Translations under genes and position numbers: made by a program
In this document: piece by piece, positions 9,382 through 16,923 of the stretch
How the letters are laid out: every line of letters begins with the position of its first letter
Numbering within the stretch: position 1 is the first letter of the stretch
Assembly: GCF_007474535.1 (NCBI RefSeq)
Contig: NZ_VKNW01000001.1
Coordinates: forward strand, 62,001 to 126,000
Direction of reading: 5' to 3'
Source: Chryseobacterium echinoideorum
GTDB taxonomy: Bacteria > Bacteroidota > Bacteroidia > Flavobacteriales > Weeksellaceae
Length of the DNA: 64,000 bases
Notes under the pieces: generated by a model
Told to the model about the DNA's origin: nothing
Databases searched by the model: none
What the model saw: the letters and a program-made list of their open reading frames with translations, nothing else

Positions 9382-10173
9382 TTATTTATTTGGAATGAAA
9401 ATGATGTTGTTGATATATTCGTTTTTATTTTTTTCGTCCTGAATGTTTTTAAGCAGGATTTCTTCAGACAGCAATTCGGGGGTAAATGTTTTTCTGTTTA
9501 AATAATGTGCCTCAAATCCCCAGTTTTCAATTTCTTCAATTTTTTTCCAGATTGGGTTTTGGTGATGGCGCTGTTCCATTTCTACCATCAGAACGGGCTT
9601 AAACTTACAAATGGTATTCTTTCCTCCCATTAAAGTTTTCATTTCATTACCTTCTACATCAATTTTAATAAAATCTAATTTTTCTATTGGGTTTGATTTC
9701 ACCCAATCGTCCAGTTTTACAACATCAACAATTTCTGTATAGCTTTTTTCTTCGCCTTTTTCTTTATAGGAAGTATTAAGTGTTCCTCTGGATGTTACCA
9801 TTTTTCCTTTAATAAATGGAACTTTAAATTCGGCGGTTGTATTTTCATCAGAAAGCGCAACAGAAGAAATTTTCATTTTGGGAAAAAGTCTTTTCAGTTT
9901 AATATTGAGTTTTTTATTAGGCTCAAAAGCATAAATATTCTCGTGTTGTAATCGATTTTCAAACTGATAAAGAAAAGTTCCTACATTGGCACCAATATCG
10001 AAAACAGTTGCATCTTTGCTTAGGAAATCTTTTATCCATACCAGTTCAGGTTCTACATTTCTATCCGAAAAGTTCTCTTTGCTGAGGTTTTTTAAATTCT
10101 TAAAATATCTCTGCTTGTAAAAACTTGGGCTGATATATTGCAGATTTTCTGCTAATTGCTGGTATAAAGACAT
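9382..10173 (-). CDS. FkbM-family SAM-dependent methyltransferase
   Basis: A 263-residue protein. SAM motif I is ATVFDIGANVGTF (about 55-67), followed by IYAFEPNKKL and the FkbM-typical LDFIKIDVEGNEMKTL with VLMVEMEQRHH further on. FkbM enzymes O-methylate sugars or polyketides; beside a flippase and glycosyltransferases, a sugar methyltransferase for an exported glycan is most likely. It is first in a two-gene minus-strand unit. TATTTTTG at 10204-10197 (minus) could be its -7 element, but I see no matching TTG. Confidence 0.82.
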   Translation of the reverse strand: MSLYQQLAENLQYISPSFYKQRYFKNLKNLSKENFSDRNVEPELVWIKDFLSKDATVFDIGANVGTFLYQFENRLQHENIYAFEPNKKLNIKLKRLFPKMKISSVALSDENTTAEFKVPFIKGKMVTSRGTLNTSYKEKGEEKSYTEIVDVVKLDDWVKSNPIEKLDFIKIDVEGNEMKTLMGGKNTICKFKPVLMVEMEQRHHQNPIWKKIEEIENWGFEAHYLNRKTFTPELLSEEILLKNIQDEKNKNEYINNIIFIPNK

Positions 10174-10247
10174 TGGTTTAAATCTTAAAGAACCAACAAA
10201 AATACATAAAATTATATGATTTATGATCTATAAAGAAATAGACAGAT

Positions 10248-10745
10248 CTAAAACTCCCTGCATTTTTCATCAGGAATATAAACACCACCTGCTTGCTGAT
10301 AGACAACTTCGGCTCCCAGATGACCTGCATAAGCCAGAAAACCGGTTCCGGAAAGAATGAGTAGAGAAGTAATAATGTTAAAATAGAATTTAAGCTTTTT
10401 CACGGAATTAAAATTATAGATCATATCACAAATCAAAGCTCCTCCGAAAAAATATCCGGAAACATACACCCAATATAAATGATTTTTGAGAACAGAAGGA
10501 TCACAAATTTCTCTTACCACCATCGGATAAGCATTTTTCCCTGTGTAATAAGCAATCCAGAAGGAAAGATAGCCAAACAATAGAAGAATGGAAACAGTAA
10601 ACCTCAGGTTATTTCCAATTTTATTATTTCGGAAAATTAAATAAAGAATAGTAATAATTGCGCAAAGACATAATATAGCAATAGGAAAATGCACAGAAAC
10701 TGCATGGTACAGTTCTGTGCGAAACATTGTTGGTATTTCCTTCAT
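10248..10745 (-). CDS. DUF2231-like inner-membrane protein
   Basis: A 165-residue protein with four hydrophobic segments. The N-terminus LYHAVSVHFPIAILCL matches the 'LHPxxVHFPIAL' opening of the DUF2231 family, whose histidine may bind haem or metal; function is unknown. The C-terminal part has GHLGAEVVYQQAGGVYIP, also seen in this family. The start follows the upstream lipoprotein stop by 2 bases, so the two are co-translated. An internal ATG (MFRTELYH) six codons in is an alternative start. Confidence 0.65.
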   Translation of the reverse strand: MKEIPTMFRTELYHAVSVHFPIAILCLCAIITILYLIFRNNKIGNNLRFTVSILLLFGYLSFWIAYYTGKNAYPMVVREICDPSVLKNHLYWVYVSGYFFGGALICDMIYNFNSVKKLKFYFNIITSLLILSGTGFLAYAGHLGAEVVYQQAGGVYIPDEKCREF

Positions 10746-10747
10746 TT

Positions 10748-11098
10748 TTATTCTAAAATATTAACTGCTTTCGGATCTAATTTATTACCCATTTTCTCAA
10801 CGGTAACTTCTACTTTTCCGCCTTGTTTCAGGTCAGAGAACATGGCAGGCTGTCCGTTTTTGGTGATGGCAGTATAATCTTTCAGGTATAGTTCCAGGAT
10901 TTTTCCGTCAGCAGTTTCTACATAGATTTCTTTTTCTTCAGCATCTACTTCTTTTGCGGTTCCTGTATATTTCCCGGAAGGCACAACATCGGTATTTTCA
11001 ATTTCAGCAGACCCGCCGGATTTTTCGGTTTTTGAGCATGAAGTAGATGTAACCGCAATAAACATTGCCAAAGTTCCTGTAAAAAATAATTTTTTCAT
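10748..11098 (-). CDS. Small lipoprotein
   Basis: A 116-residue lipoprotein. The signal peptide ends in STSC (Cys21), then comes a short Gly/Ser linker and a compact beta-rich domain with the pattern GKYTGTAKEVDAEEKEIYVET...GKILELYLKDYT...FSDLKQGGKVEVTVEK, like a small OB-type fold. No known family is recognised. It is co-transcribed with the DUF2231-like membrane protein that follows 2 bases downstream. Confidence 0.7.
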   Translation of the reverse strand: MKKLFFTGTLAMFIAVTSTSCSKTEKSGGSAEIENTDVVPSGKYTGTAKEVDAEEKEIYVETADGKILELYLKDYTAITKNGQPAMFSDLKQGGKVEVTVEKMGNKLDPKAVNILE

Positions 11099-11149
11099 AA
11101 TAATAAAGTTTGGTTAATTGACTTTTTGGGTGCAAGAATGTTGCCAAGT

Positions 11150-11821
11150 TCAATTATTGGTGATTGCATTCTCCAAGAAGTCATTCAACGGTTTCGCAGC
11201 AGCAAATATCTTAGAAAATTTTTGAGCAGCATCAGGCTGAGACAATTCGTTGTCAGTTAAATGGTAAATACCAATAAAGCTTTTTAATTTCAGATATTCA
11301 GACATTGGATCTTCTTTTTCAAAACCTTGTGGTACTTTTTTTAATTGATTATCCTGATCCAGTTCACCAAAATATTGTTTGAAAGCTTTGTCTTCGATAG
11401 TTTTTAAAAAATCATCTTTAAACAACGAAATCTCTTTTCTTACTGATTTCAAAATGGATGATTCCGGCAGGTAGATTCCGCTTGCCAGAAAAGATTTTCC
11501 CGGTTCTATATGAATGTAATATCCGGATTTCTTTCCGTTTTTCCCCATTCCGAAAGATGCTCCGAAATTAGTTTTGTACGGAGTTTTATCTTTTGAAAAT
11601 CTTGTGTCGCGGTAAATTCTGAATAGTGTTTTTTTAGGATCTGCTTTTAAAATGTTTTCATCAAATTTTCCCATTTCGCTCATCAGTTCTTCTACAAAAT
11701 TTTGAAAATCTGATAAAGCCTCTGTATATAATGTCTTGTTTTCGCTAAACCATTCGCGATTATTATTTTTTTCGAGATTACGTAGAAAAGCAATGATTCT
11801 AGCAGAGATAAAAGTAGCCAT
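11150..11821 (-). CDS. DUF2461 family protein
   Basis: A protein of about 223 residues from the ATG at 11821. It carries the DUF2461 pattern: FLRNLEKNNNREWFSENK near the start, then LFRIYRDTRFSKDKTPYKTNFGA and GYYIHIEPGKSFLASGIY. The family is widespread in Bacteroidota and cytoplasmic; its function is unknown. A longer frame adds MIKKQ from 11836, but a TATCTTTG element at 11841-11834 on the minus strand overlaps that start, so I chose 11821. Confidence 0.8.
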   Translation of the reverse strand: MATFISARIIAFLRNLEKNNNREWFSENKTLYTEALSDFQNFVEELMSEMGKFDENILKADPKKTLFRIYRDTRFSKDKTPYKTNFGASFGMGKNGKKSGYYIHIEPGKSFLASGIYLPESSILKSVRKEISLFKDDFLKTIEDKAFKQYFGELDQDNQLKKVPQGFEKEDPMSEYLKLKSFIGIYHLTDNELSQPDAAQKFSKIFAAAKPLNDFLENAITNN

Positions 11822-12037
11822 TTGTTTTTTTATCAAAGATAAATAATAAATGTATAAAGATTGAGAGGTGTTTTTATGAATTTACAATTCACAGATTGAT
11901 ATTGATTGCAATTTGAATAATCATTATTGTTGAAAAATTTTTAAATTAAAAATAAAAAAGTTGTAGTTTTTCTGTGTAATTGTAAAAATGATTAAGGTTT
12001 TGCAAATTAAAATTATCAATTCGTTAATATTATATAA

Positions 12038-12067
12038 TTGAAGATTGAAATAAATATTGTACCTTTG
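12038..12067 (+). promoter_or_regulatory. Promoter of the DEAD-box helicase gene
   Basis: TTG at 12038-12040, a 19-base spacer and TACCTTTG at 12060-12067 match the Bacteroidota sigma-A consensus. The start codon is 20 bases downstream, so the leader is short. Confidence 0.7.
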
Positions 12068-12087
12068 CAAAAATTTTATAATATTTA

Positions 12088-13788
12088 ATGAATTTATTTA
12101 CGGAGACCAATTTAAGTCCTGATTTACTTAAGGCAATTGGCGAACTGGGTTACGAAAGCCCGACAGAAATCCAAAAACAGACTATCCCTTTTATTCTTTC
12201 AGATATTCGCGATTTGATCGCACTTGCGCAGACAGGGACAGGCAAAACAGCAGCGTTTTCGCTTCCGATTTTGGATATGATTGACGATACGAGTCGCAAA
12301 ATCCAACTTTTGGTGCTTTGTCCGACACGGGAATTATGTCTTCAGATTACAAAAGACATCAAAAATTATTCAAAATACATGCAAAACATCAAAACTACGG
12401 CAGTTTACGGTGGTAGCAGTATTATGGATCAGATTCGTTCTTTAAAGGAAAAGCCACAGATTATTGTAGGAACTCCTGGAAGGGTGATTGATTTGATTAA
12501 CAGAAAAGCTTTAGACTTTTCGGCTATTCACTGGTTGGTTTTAGATGAAGCAGATGAAATGCTTTCGATGGGTTTTAAAGACGAATTGGAAACCATCATG
12601 AGAGAAACTCCTGAGACCAAGCAGACGTTCTTATTCTCGGCTACAATGAGCAAAGAAGTAGAAAGAATTTCTAAAAATTATCTTACAAAACCTCACAGAA
12701 TTTCGGTAGGTTCTATTAACGAAGTTAAAAAGAACATCAAGCACGAATATTATGTTGCAGGTTACCGTCATAAAAAAGAAGCTCTAAAGAGATTGATTGA
12801 TGCTAACCCTAATCAATATTCTATCATTTTCTGCAGAACAAGAATGGAAACTCAGGAAGTTGCCGATTTCTTGATGCAGAATGGGTATGCAGCAGATGCG
12901 CTTCATGGCGACCTTTCTCAGGCACAGAGAGACACGGTGATGAAGAAATTCAGACTAAAAAATATTGATATCCTGGTTGCTACAGATGTTGCAGCAAGAG
13001 GTTTGGATGTGAATTCTCTTACCCACGTTGTACATTATTCTTTACCAGATGATCCTGAAGTTTTCGTTCACAGAAGCGGAAGGACAGGAAGAGCAGGGAA
13101 AGACGGTATTTCTATCGCATTGATAAAGCCTGAGGAAAGCAGAAAACTGAAGCAGATAAAATCGGTAACCAAAATAGAGATCAACGAAGGTAAAATCCCT
13201 ACTGGTGAAGACATCGTAAAAGCACAGGTTGGAGGAGTTTTTGAAAGCCTATTTGAAGTACATGAAGATTTCTTCGAGTTTGATAATTCGCTGATTCCTG
13301 ATTTGTCGGCATTTTCAAAAGAAGAGCTCGTTCACAAATTACTTCAGTTTCAGCTGAAAGATCTTGCGCTGTATTACAAAGACAGACATGATCTGGTAGA
13401 GCAAAAACTAAGCAGCAGAGATGATGACAGAGGCGGAAGAGGCGACAGAAGAGATCGTGACAGAGGAAGAGATCGCGACAGAGATAGAGGAAGAGATCGT
13501 GACCGTGGCGAAAGAAGAGGTGGAAAACCAAGACAGCGCGATGAAAATATGACGAGATTTTTCTTCAATCTTGGTAAAAAAGATCAGCTGAAGAAAATTG
13601 ATGTTCTTGAAATTATCAATAAAGCAACTTCAAGCAAAGGAAACAAGCGTGCTGAGATCGGAAATATTGAGATTCTTGAAAAATTCTCATTCTTTGAAGT
13701 AGAAAAATCTTTTAAAGGAGAACTTTTAGGAAATATTTCTTCTATGAAGTTTAAAGGAAAGGAAATGAGAGCTGAAGAAGCTAACTAA
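12088..13788 (+). CDS. DEAD-box RNA helicase with RGD-rich tract and DbpA-type RNA-binding domain
   Basis: A 566-residue ATP-dependent RNA helicase. All core motifs are intact: Q motif (GYESPTEIQKQ), Walker A AQTGTGKT (47-54), PTREL (79-83), TPGR (129-132), DEAD (153-156), SAT (184-186), ARGLD (about 303-307) and HRSGRTGRAG (328-337). A linker (about 444-485) is almost purely Arg/Asp/Gly, and residues 487-561 resemble the DbpA RNA-binding domain (RFFFNLGKKDQL..., IGNIEILEKFSFFEV). This layout is like CsdA/DeaD, with roles in ribosome assembly, RNA decay and cold adaptation. The gene is monocistronic, with its own promoter and a strong terminator. Confidence 0.92.
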   Translation: MNLFTETNLSPDLLKAIGELGYESPTEIQKQTIPFILSDIRDLIALAQTGTGKTAAFSLPILDMIDDTSRKIQLLVLCPTRELCLQITKDIKNYSKYMQNIKTTAVYGGSSIMDQIRSLKEKPQIIVGTPGRVIDLINRKALDFSAIHWLVLDEADEMLSMGFKDELETIMRETPETKQTFLFSATMSKEVERISKNYLTKPHRISVGSINEVKKNIKHEYYVAGYRHKKEALKRLIDANPNQYSIIFCRTRMETQEVADFLMQNGYAADALHGDLSQAQRDTVMKKFRLKNIDILVATDVAARGLDVNSLTHVVHYSLPDDPEVFVHRSGRTGRAGKDGISIALIKPEESRKLKQIKSVTKIEINEGKIPTGEDIVKAQVGGVFESLFEVHEDFFEFDNSLIPDLSAFSKEELVHKLLQFQLKDLALYYKDRHDLVEQKLSSRDDDRGGRGDRRDRDRGRDRDRDRGRDRDRGERRGGKPRQRDENMTRFFFNLGKKDQLKKIDVLEIINKATSSKGNKRAEIGNIEILEKFSFFEVEKSFKGELLGNISSMKFKGKEMRAEEAN

Positions 13789-13808
13789 ACATTTCTAAAG
13801 ATATATAA

Positions 13809-13834
13809 AAGCCGGCAGTAATGTCGGTTTTTTG
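13809..13834 (+). terminator. Terminator of the helicase gene
   Basis: AAGCCGGCA / TGTCGGTTT 9-base-pair stem with two G-U pairs and loop GTAA, running into TTTTTT, 20 bases after the stop. Confidence 0.8.
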
Positions 13835-13940
13835 TTTTCGGGGATAATATCATTTCAATATTAACAAAAATTAATGTTAGAAGCTTCATTCAACAATCCT
13901 TTTTTAAGAAATTTGCACTCGAAATTTATAAACACTATAT

Positions 13941-14579
13941 ATGGGAATTGGTAATATTTTCCACGCTTTTCAACCTAAAGATAAAATTTTCTTTGTGCTT
14001 TTCGAGAAAGTTACTGATAATTTGGTTGCTATGTCTAATGAGTTTAATCACGGAATCAAAGATTTTGATCTTAATGACGATTCTATGCTTAAACTGATGA
14101 GCGATTATGAGCATAAGAATGATGAGCTTACCCACGAGATCTTTGTTGAGCTTGGGAAAAATTTCATTACACCTTTTGACCGTGAAGATATCCACACTTT
14201 GGCTACCGGTCTTGATGATATTGCAGATTATATCTATGCTTCGGCAAAATATATTTTCCTCTACAAATCTCCGAGAATGAAGGCTTATGCAGATTTTTCT
14301 TTGCTGATCCACAAAGCATGTCTGGAAATTCAGAATGCTATGAAAAATCTGAAAGGATTCAAAAATATGGAGCAGGTAAAAGAAGCTTGTATTAAAGTAA
14401 ATTCTATTGAAAATATTGCGGATGATCTTCTTTCTAATTCTATGGTAGAATTGTTTGAGACCAATGATGCAATCAACATCATTAAAGTTTCATCTGTATT
14501 GAATTATCTTGAAGTAGTAACCGATAAAGCTGAAGATGTTGCCAACACGATTGAAAACATCATGATTAAGTACGCATAA
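13941..14579 (+). CDS. DUF47 (PhoU-like) Pit accessory protein
   Basis: A 212-residue all-helical cytoplasmic protein of the DUF47/PhoU-like family (HDELTHEIF-type metal-binding helices: KNDELTHEIFVELGKNFITPFDREDIHTLATGLDDIADYI in outline). Family members sit next to Pit phosphate transporters and are thought to modulate transport. The transporter follows after 15 bases in the same operon, supporting that role here. Length fits the family (about 205-215). Confidence 0.88.
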   Translation: MGIGNIFHAFQPKDKIFFVLFEKVTDNLVAMSNEFNHGIKDFDLNDDSMLKLMSDYEHKNDELTHEIFVELGKNFITPFDREDIHTLATGLDDIADYIYASAKYIFLYKSPRMKAYADFSLLIHKACLEIQNAMKNLKGFKNMEQVKEACIKVNSIENIADDLLSNSMVELFETNDAINIIKVSSVLNYLEVVTDKAEDVANTIENIMIKYA

Positions 14580-14594
14580 AACAAGATAACAAAA

Positions 14595-15734
14595 ATGGAA
14601 TTTCCTATTTTACTTACGGTTATTATTGCTTTAGCCTTAATCTTCGATTACATCAATGGTTTTCATGATGCGGCAAACTCTATTGCAACCATTGTTTCCA
14701 CAAAAGTTCTTACGCCTTTTCAGGCGGTACTTTGGGCAGCTGTGTGGAATTTTGCAGCATTTTTTATCGCAGCTTATATTATCGGAGAATTTAAAATCGG
14801 TAATACGATTGCCAAGACCGTCAACGAAAACTTTATCACACTCGAAGTGATATTTTCCGGACTGATTGCCGCAATAGCGTGGAATCTTCTTACCTGGTGG
14901 TTTGGTATTCCTTCGTCATCATCCCATACTTTGATCGGTGGATTTTTGGGAGCAGCTTTAATGCATGCTTTCATGATGGATTATCATGATGTAGCCTCTG
15001 CCTCTCCTGAGCTTGGGTTCTTTGAAACTGTCAAAGAAGCTTTCACTCAGTTAGCTCAGCAGAATGTGGTGAAGTTCAACAAGGTAATACCTATTTTTCT
15101 CTTTATATTTCTTGCTCCGATTATCGGGATGATCATTTCTATTATTATCACTCTCATTATCGTGCATATTTATAAGAAATCAAATCCTCATAAAGCTGAT
15201 AAAGCTTTCAAGAGAATGCAGTTGGCTTCCTCAGCTTTATTCAGTTTAGGACACGGTCTTAATGATGCACAGAAGGTAATGGGTATCATTGGTGCGGCAT
15301 TGATCTATTATCATGTTAATATGCTTCAGGATCCTGTTTACCTTCAGATTCCTACGGCAGAGCGTTTCAATTATTTTTCAGAACATTATATGTGGGTTCC
15401 TCTGGTTTCTTTTATTGCAATTGCATTGGGAACGATGAGCGGAGGCTGGAAAATTATCAAAACCATGGGTACTAAAATTACCAAAGTAACTCCATTGGAA
15501 GGGGTGAGTGCAGAAACTGCAGGAGCTATAACGCTTTTTATTACCGATCACTTTGGGATTCCGGTTTCTACTACCCATACGATTACGGGTTCTATTATCG
15601 GGGTAGGTCTTACCAAAAGAATTTCGGCAGTACGATGGGGGATTACAGTAAGTTTGCTTTGGGCATGGGTTCTTACCATTCCGATCTCGGCAATTGTTGC
15701 TGGTCTTACTTATCTTGCCGTGACGATGTTTTAA
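14595..15734 (+). CDS. Inorganic phosphate transporter, PiT family
   Basis: A 379-residue inner-membrane transporter with about 10 hydrophobic segments, taking up phosphate (as metal phosphate or with H+/Na+). The two inverted PiT signatures are present: DYINGFHDAANSIATIVS near residues 18-35 and LGHGLNDAQKVMGI near 219-232. The region FGIPVSTTHTITGSI near the C-terminus and FGIPSSSSHTLIGGF near 104 are the matching repeat halves. It is the second gene of the DUF47-Pit operon. Confidence 0.92.
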   Translation: MEFPILLTVIIALALIFDYINGFHDAANSIATIVSTKVLTPFQAVLWAAVWNFAAFFIAAYIIGEFKIGNTIAKTVNENFITLEVIFSGLIAAIAWNLLTWWFGIPSSSSHTLIGGFLGAALMHAFMMDYHDVASASPELGFFETVKEAFTQLAQQNVVKFNKVIPIFLFIFLAPIIGMIISIIITLIIVHIYKKSNPHKADKAFKRMQLASSALFSLGHGLNDAQKVMGIIGAALIYYHVNMLQDPVYLQIPTAERFNYFSEHYMWVPLVSFIAIALGTMSGGWKIIKTMGTKITKVTPLEGVSAETAGAITLFITDHFGIPVSTTHTITGSIIGVGLTKRISAVRWGITVSLLWAWVLTIPISAIVAGLTYLAVTMF

Positions 15735-15758
15735 ATTGGCTCTTTATGTAAAAAACTA

Positions 15759-15784
15759 AATCCTCCCGAATTTTCAGGAGGATT
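15759..15784. terminator. Bidirectional terminator between pit and the HU-like gene
   Basis: AATCCTCC / GGAGGATT stem with loop CGAATTTTCA, with A/T runs on both sides, placed between two convergent genes. Confidence 0.75.
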
Positions 15785-15796
15785 ATTTTTGTTGGT

Positions 15797-16180
15797 TTAT
15801 GCTTTCTTTTTAAATTCTGCAAGCTTCAGAGCATCTTTAATCATCTTACCCGGCCGGAAGATGGTTTTTACCGTTTTGATGCTGGAAGCGTTTACTTCTT
15901 CTGCCGTGTCTTTACCCTCGCTGGAACCGCCTGCCTGTAAAGTGAAATACTCACCTACATACACAATCTTACCATCGGCTACATCATCGGCAATTTTAGA
16001 AAACGTGCTTTCGAGTACGGCAAGAATGTCGGCTTTTGAGACGGTGGAAACCGTAGAAGCATATTTGGCAAGATCATCGAGGGTGGTCTGCCCGTCTCCT
16101 ACTATATCGGCGTAGAATTTTTCTGGAGCTGTAGGGTTTTGAGGATTTCTTTTTTGGATAACATTAAATGTAATAGGCAT
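15797..16180 (-). CDS. HU-like DNA-binding protein (HU-HIG type)
   Basis: A 127-residue basic protein resembling the Bacteroidota-specific HU-HIG subgroup of histone-like proteins: ITFNVIQKRNPQNP at the start, then helices (TLDDLAKYASTVSTVSKADILAVLESTFSKIADDVADG) and a beta-arm region ending IFRPGKMIKDALK. It is longer than canonical HU (about 90). It should bind DNA non-specifically and may act in nucleoid structure; the distinct N-terminal extension separates it from housekeeping HU. It lies downstream of the XRE regulator on the same strand, separated by twin hairpins. Confidence 0.85.
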   Translation of the reverse strand: MPITFNVIQKRNPQNPTAPEKFYADIVGDGQTTLDDLAKYASTVSTVSKADILAVLESTFSKIADDVADGKIVYVGEYFTLQAGGSSEGKDTAEEVNASSIKTVKTIFRPGKMIKDALKLAEFKKKA

Positions 16181-16300
16181 TTTTTTTCAGTTTTTAGTGT
16201 TAAACATTTGTTATTGTATGTACTAATGTAACAAAAAATAACCTCTCGTTATTGCCTTGTAGATAAAAATCTATACCATACGAATGATGTTTAAAAAAAT

Positions 16301-16332
16301 AAGACGTGTCATTGTAGAAAATTACACGTCTT
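16301..16332 (-). terminator. Twin hairpin, distal unit
   Basis: Arms AAGACGTGT (16301-16309) and ACACGTCTT (16324-16332) form a perfect 9-base-pair stem with a 14-base loop. On the minus strand it is followed by TATTTTTTTAA, so it can act as an intrinsic terminator for the XRE gene. It shares its arm sequence with the adjacent hairpin. Confidence 0.7.
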
Positions 16333-16345
16333 ATTTAAACAAATG

Positions 16346-16375
16346 AGACGTGTAAATTTATCGGTTTACACGTCT
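16346..16375 (-). terminator. Twin hairpin, proximal unit
   Basis: Arms AGACGTGTAAA (16346-16356) and TTTACACGTCT (16365-16375), perfect 11-base-pair stem with an 8-base loop, 31 bases after the XRE stop on the minus strand. With its neighbour it gives four copies of the AGACGTGT/ACACGTCT motif in 75 bases, allowing alternative pairing. Confidence 0.65.
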
Positions 16376-16406
16376 AATTTTTAAAAAGATCAAAAGATCA
16401 GTATGT

Positions 16407-16784
16407 TTATTTCTTCAAAAGGCTTTCTATAAGCTTGCTTTGTGCTTCTATTAGCTTAGCGATCTGTTCCTGATTTTTTAATATACTTTCGGTAATTTCA
16501 GGGGATTGTATATTAAAAACAGGATTATACTGATTTACTGCTGCAACAGCATGATCACTGAATTCATTATTTGACATAATATTGTTAGCGGATTCATTAA
16601 ATAACTCGTTAATATCTACTTCAAGTTCTCTGGCAATTTTACTCAGCAGCATAGAATTAGGAATGCTTTTGTCAGATTCTATATTGGAGATGGTGCTTTG
16701 GGTAACATCCAATCGCAGTGCAAGATCGTCCTGAGACCAGCTTTTCGCTTCACGGTATCTTCTCACCTTAGTTCCTAAACTCAT
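16407..16784 (-). CDS. XRE-family transcriptional regulator
   Basis: A 125-residue protein. Residues about 5-62 are a Cro/C1-type helix-turn-helix (KVRRYREAKSWSQDDLALRLDVTQSTISNIESDKSIP, then LLSKIARELEVDINELF). The C-terminal 35 residues (ESILKNQEQIAKLIEAQSKLIESLLKK in outline) form a likely coiled coil for dimerisation. It diverges from the mosaic lipoprotein gene at 16924, with 139 bases between the starts. An AT-only palindrome just upstream of its ATG could be an operator for autoregulation; targets are otherwise unknown. Confidence 0.85.
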   Translation of the reverse strand: MSLGTKVRRYREAKSWSQDDLALRLDVTQSTISNIESDKSIPNSMLLSKIARELEVDINELFNESANNIMSNNEFSDHAVAAVNQYNPVFNIQSPEITESILKNQEQIAKLIEAQSKLIESLLKK

Positions 16785-16787
16785 AAT

Positions 16788-16801
16788 ATTAAAATTTTAA
16801 T
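16788..16801. promoter_or_regulatory. AT palindrome upstream of the XRE gene, possible operator
   Basis: ATTAAAATTTTAAT is a perfect 14-base palindrome 3 bases before the XRE start codon on the minus strand. A related run (AATATTAAAATATTAA) follows at about 16807-16822. In such AT-rich DNA this could be chance. Confidence 0.3.
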
Positions 16802-16923
16802 CAAAAATATTAAAATATTAATGATGTTAGAGAAAAATCTTTTTTAGTTTTACAAAATCAAATCCACATGATGTGGAATAATTAAAAAAACATATCTTTA
16901 ACCATAAAATTTTTCAGTACACG

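Noticed and set aside
13199..13568. Minus-strand ORFs rich in Leu/Ser/Cys/His
   Set aside because: Created by the antisense of the Arg/Asp tract of the helicase.
13935..14312. Minus-strand ORF opposite the DUF47 gene
   Set aside because: It is a shadow of a clear plus-strand gene, with no family resemblance.
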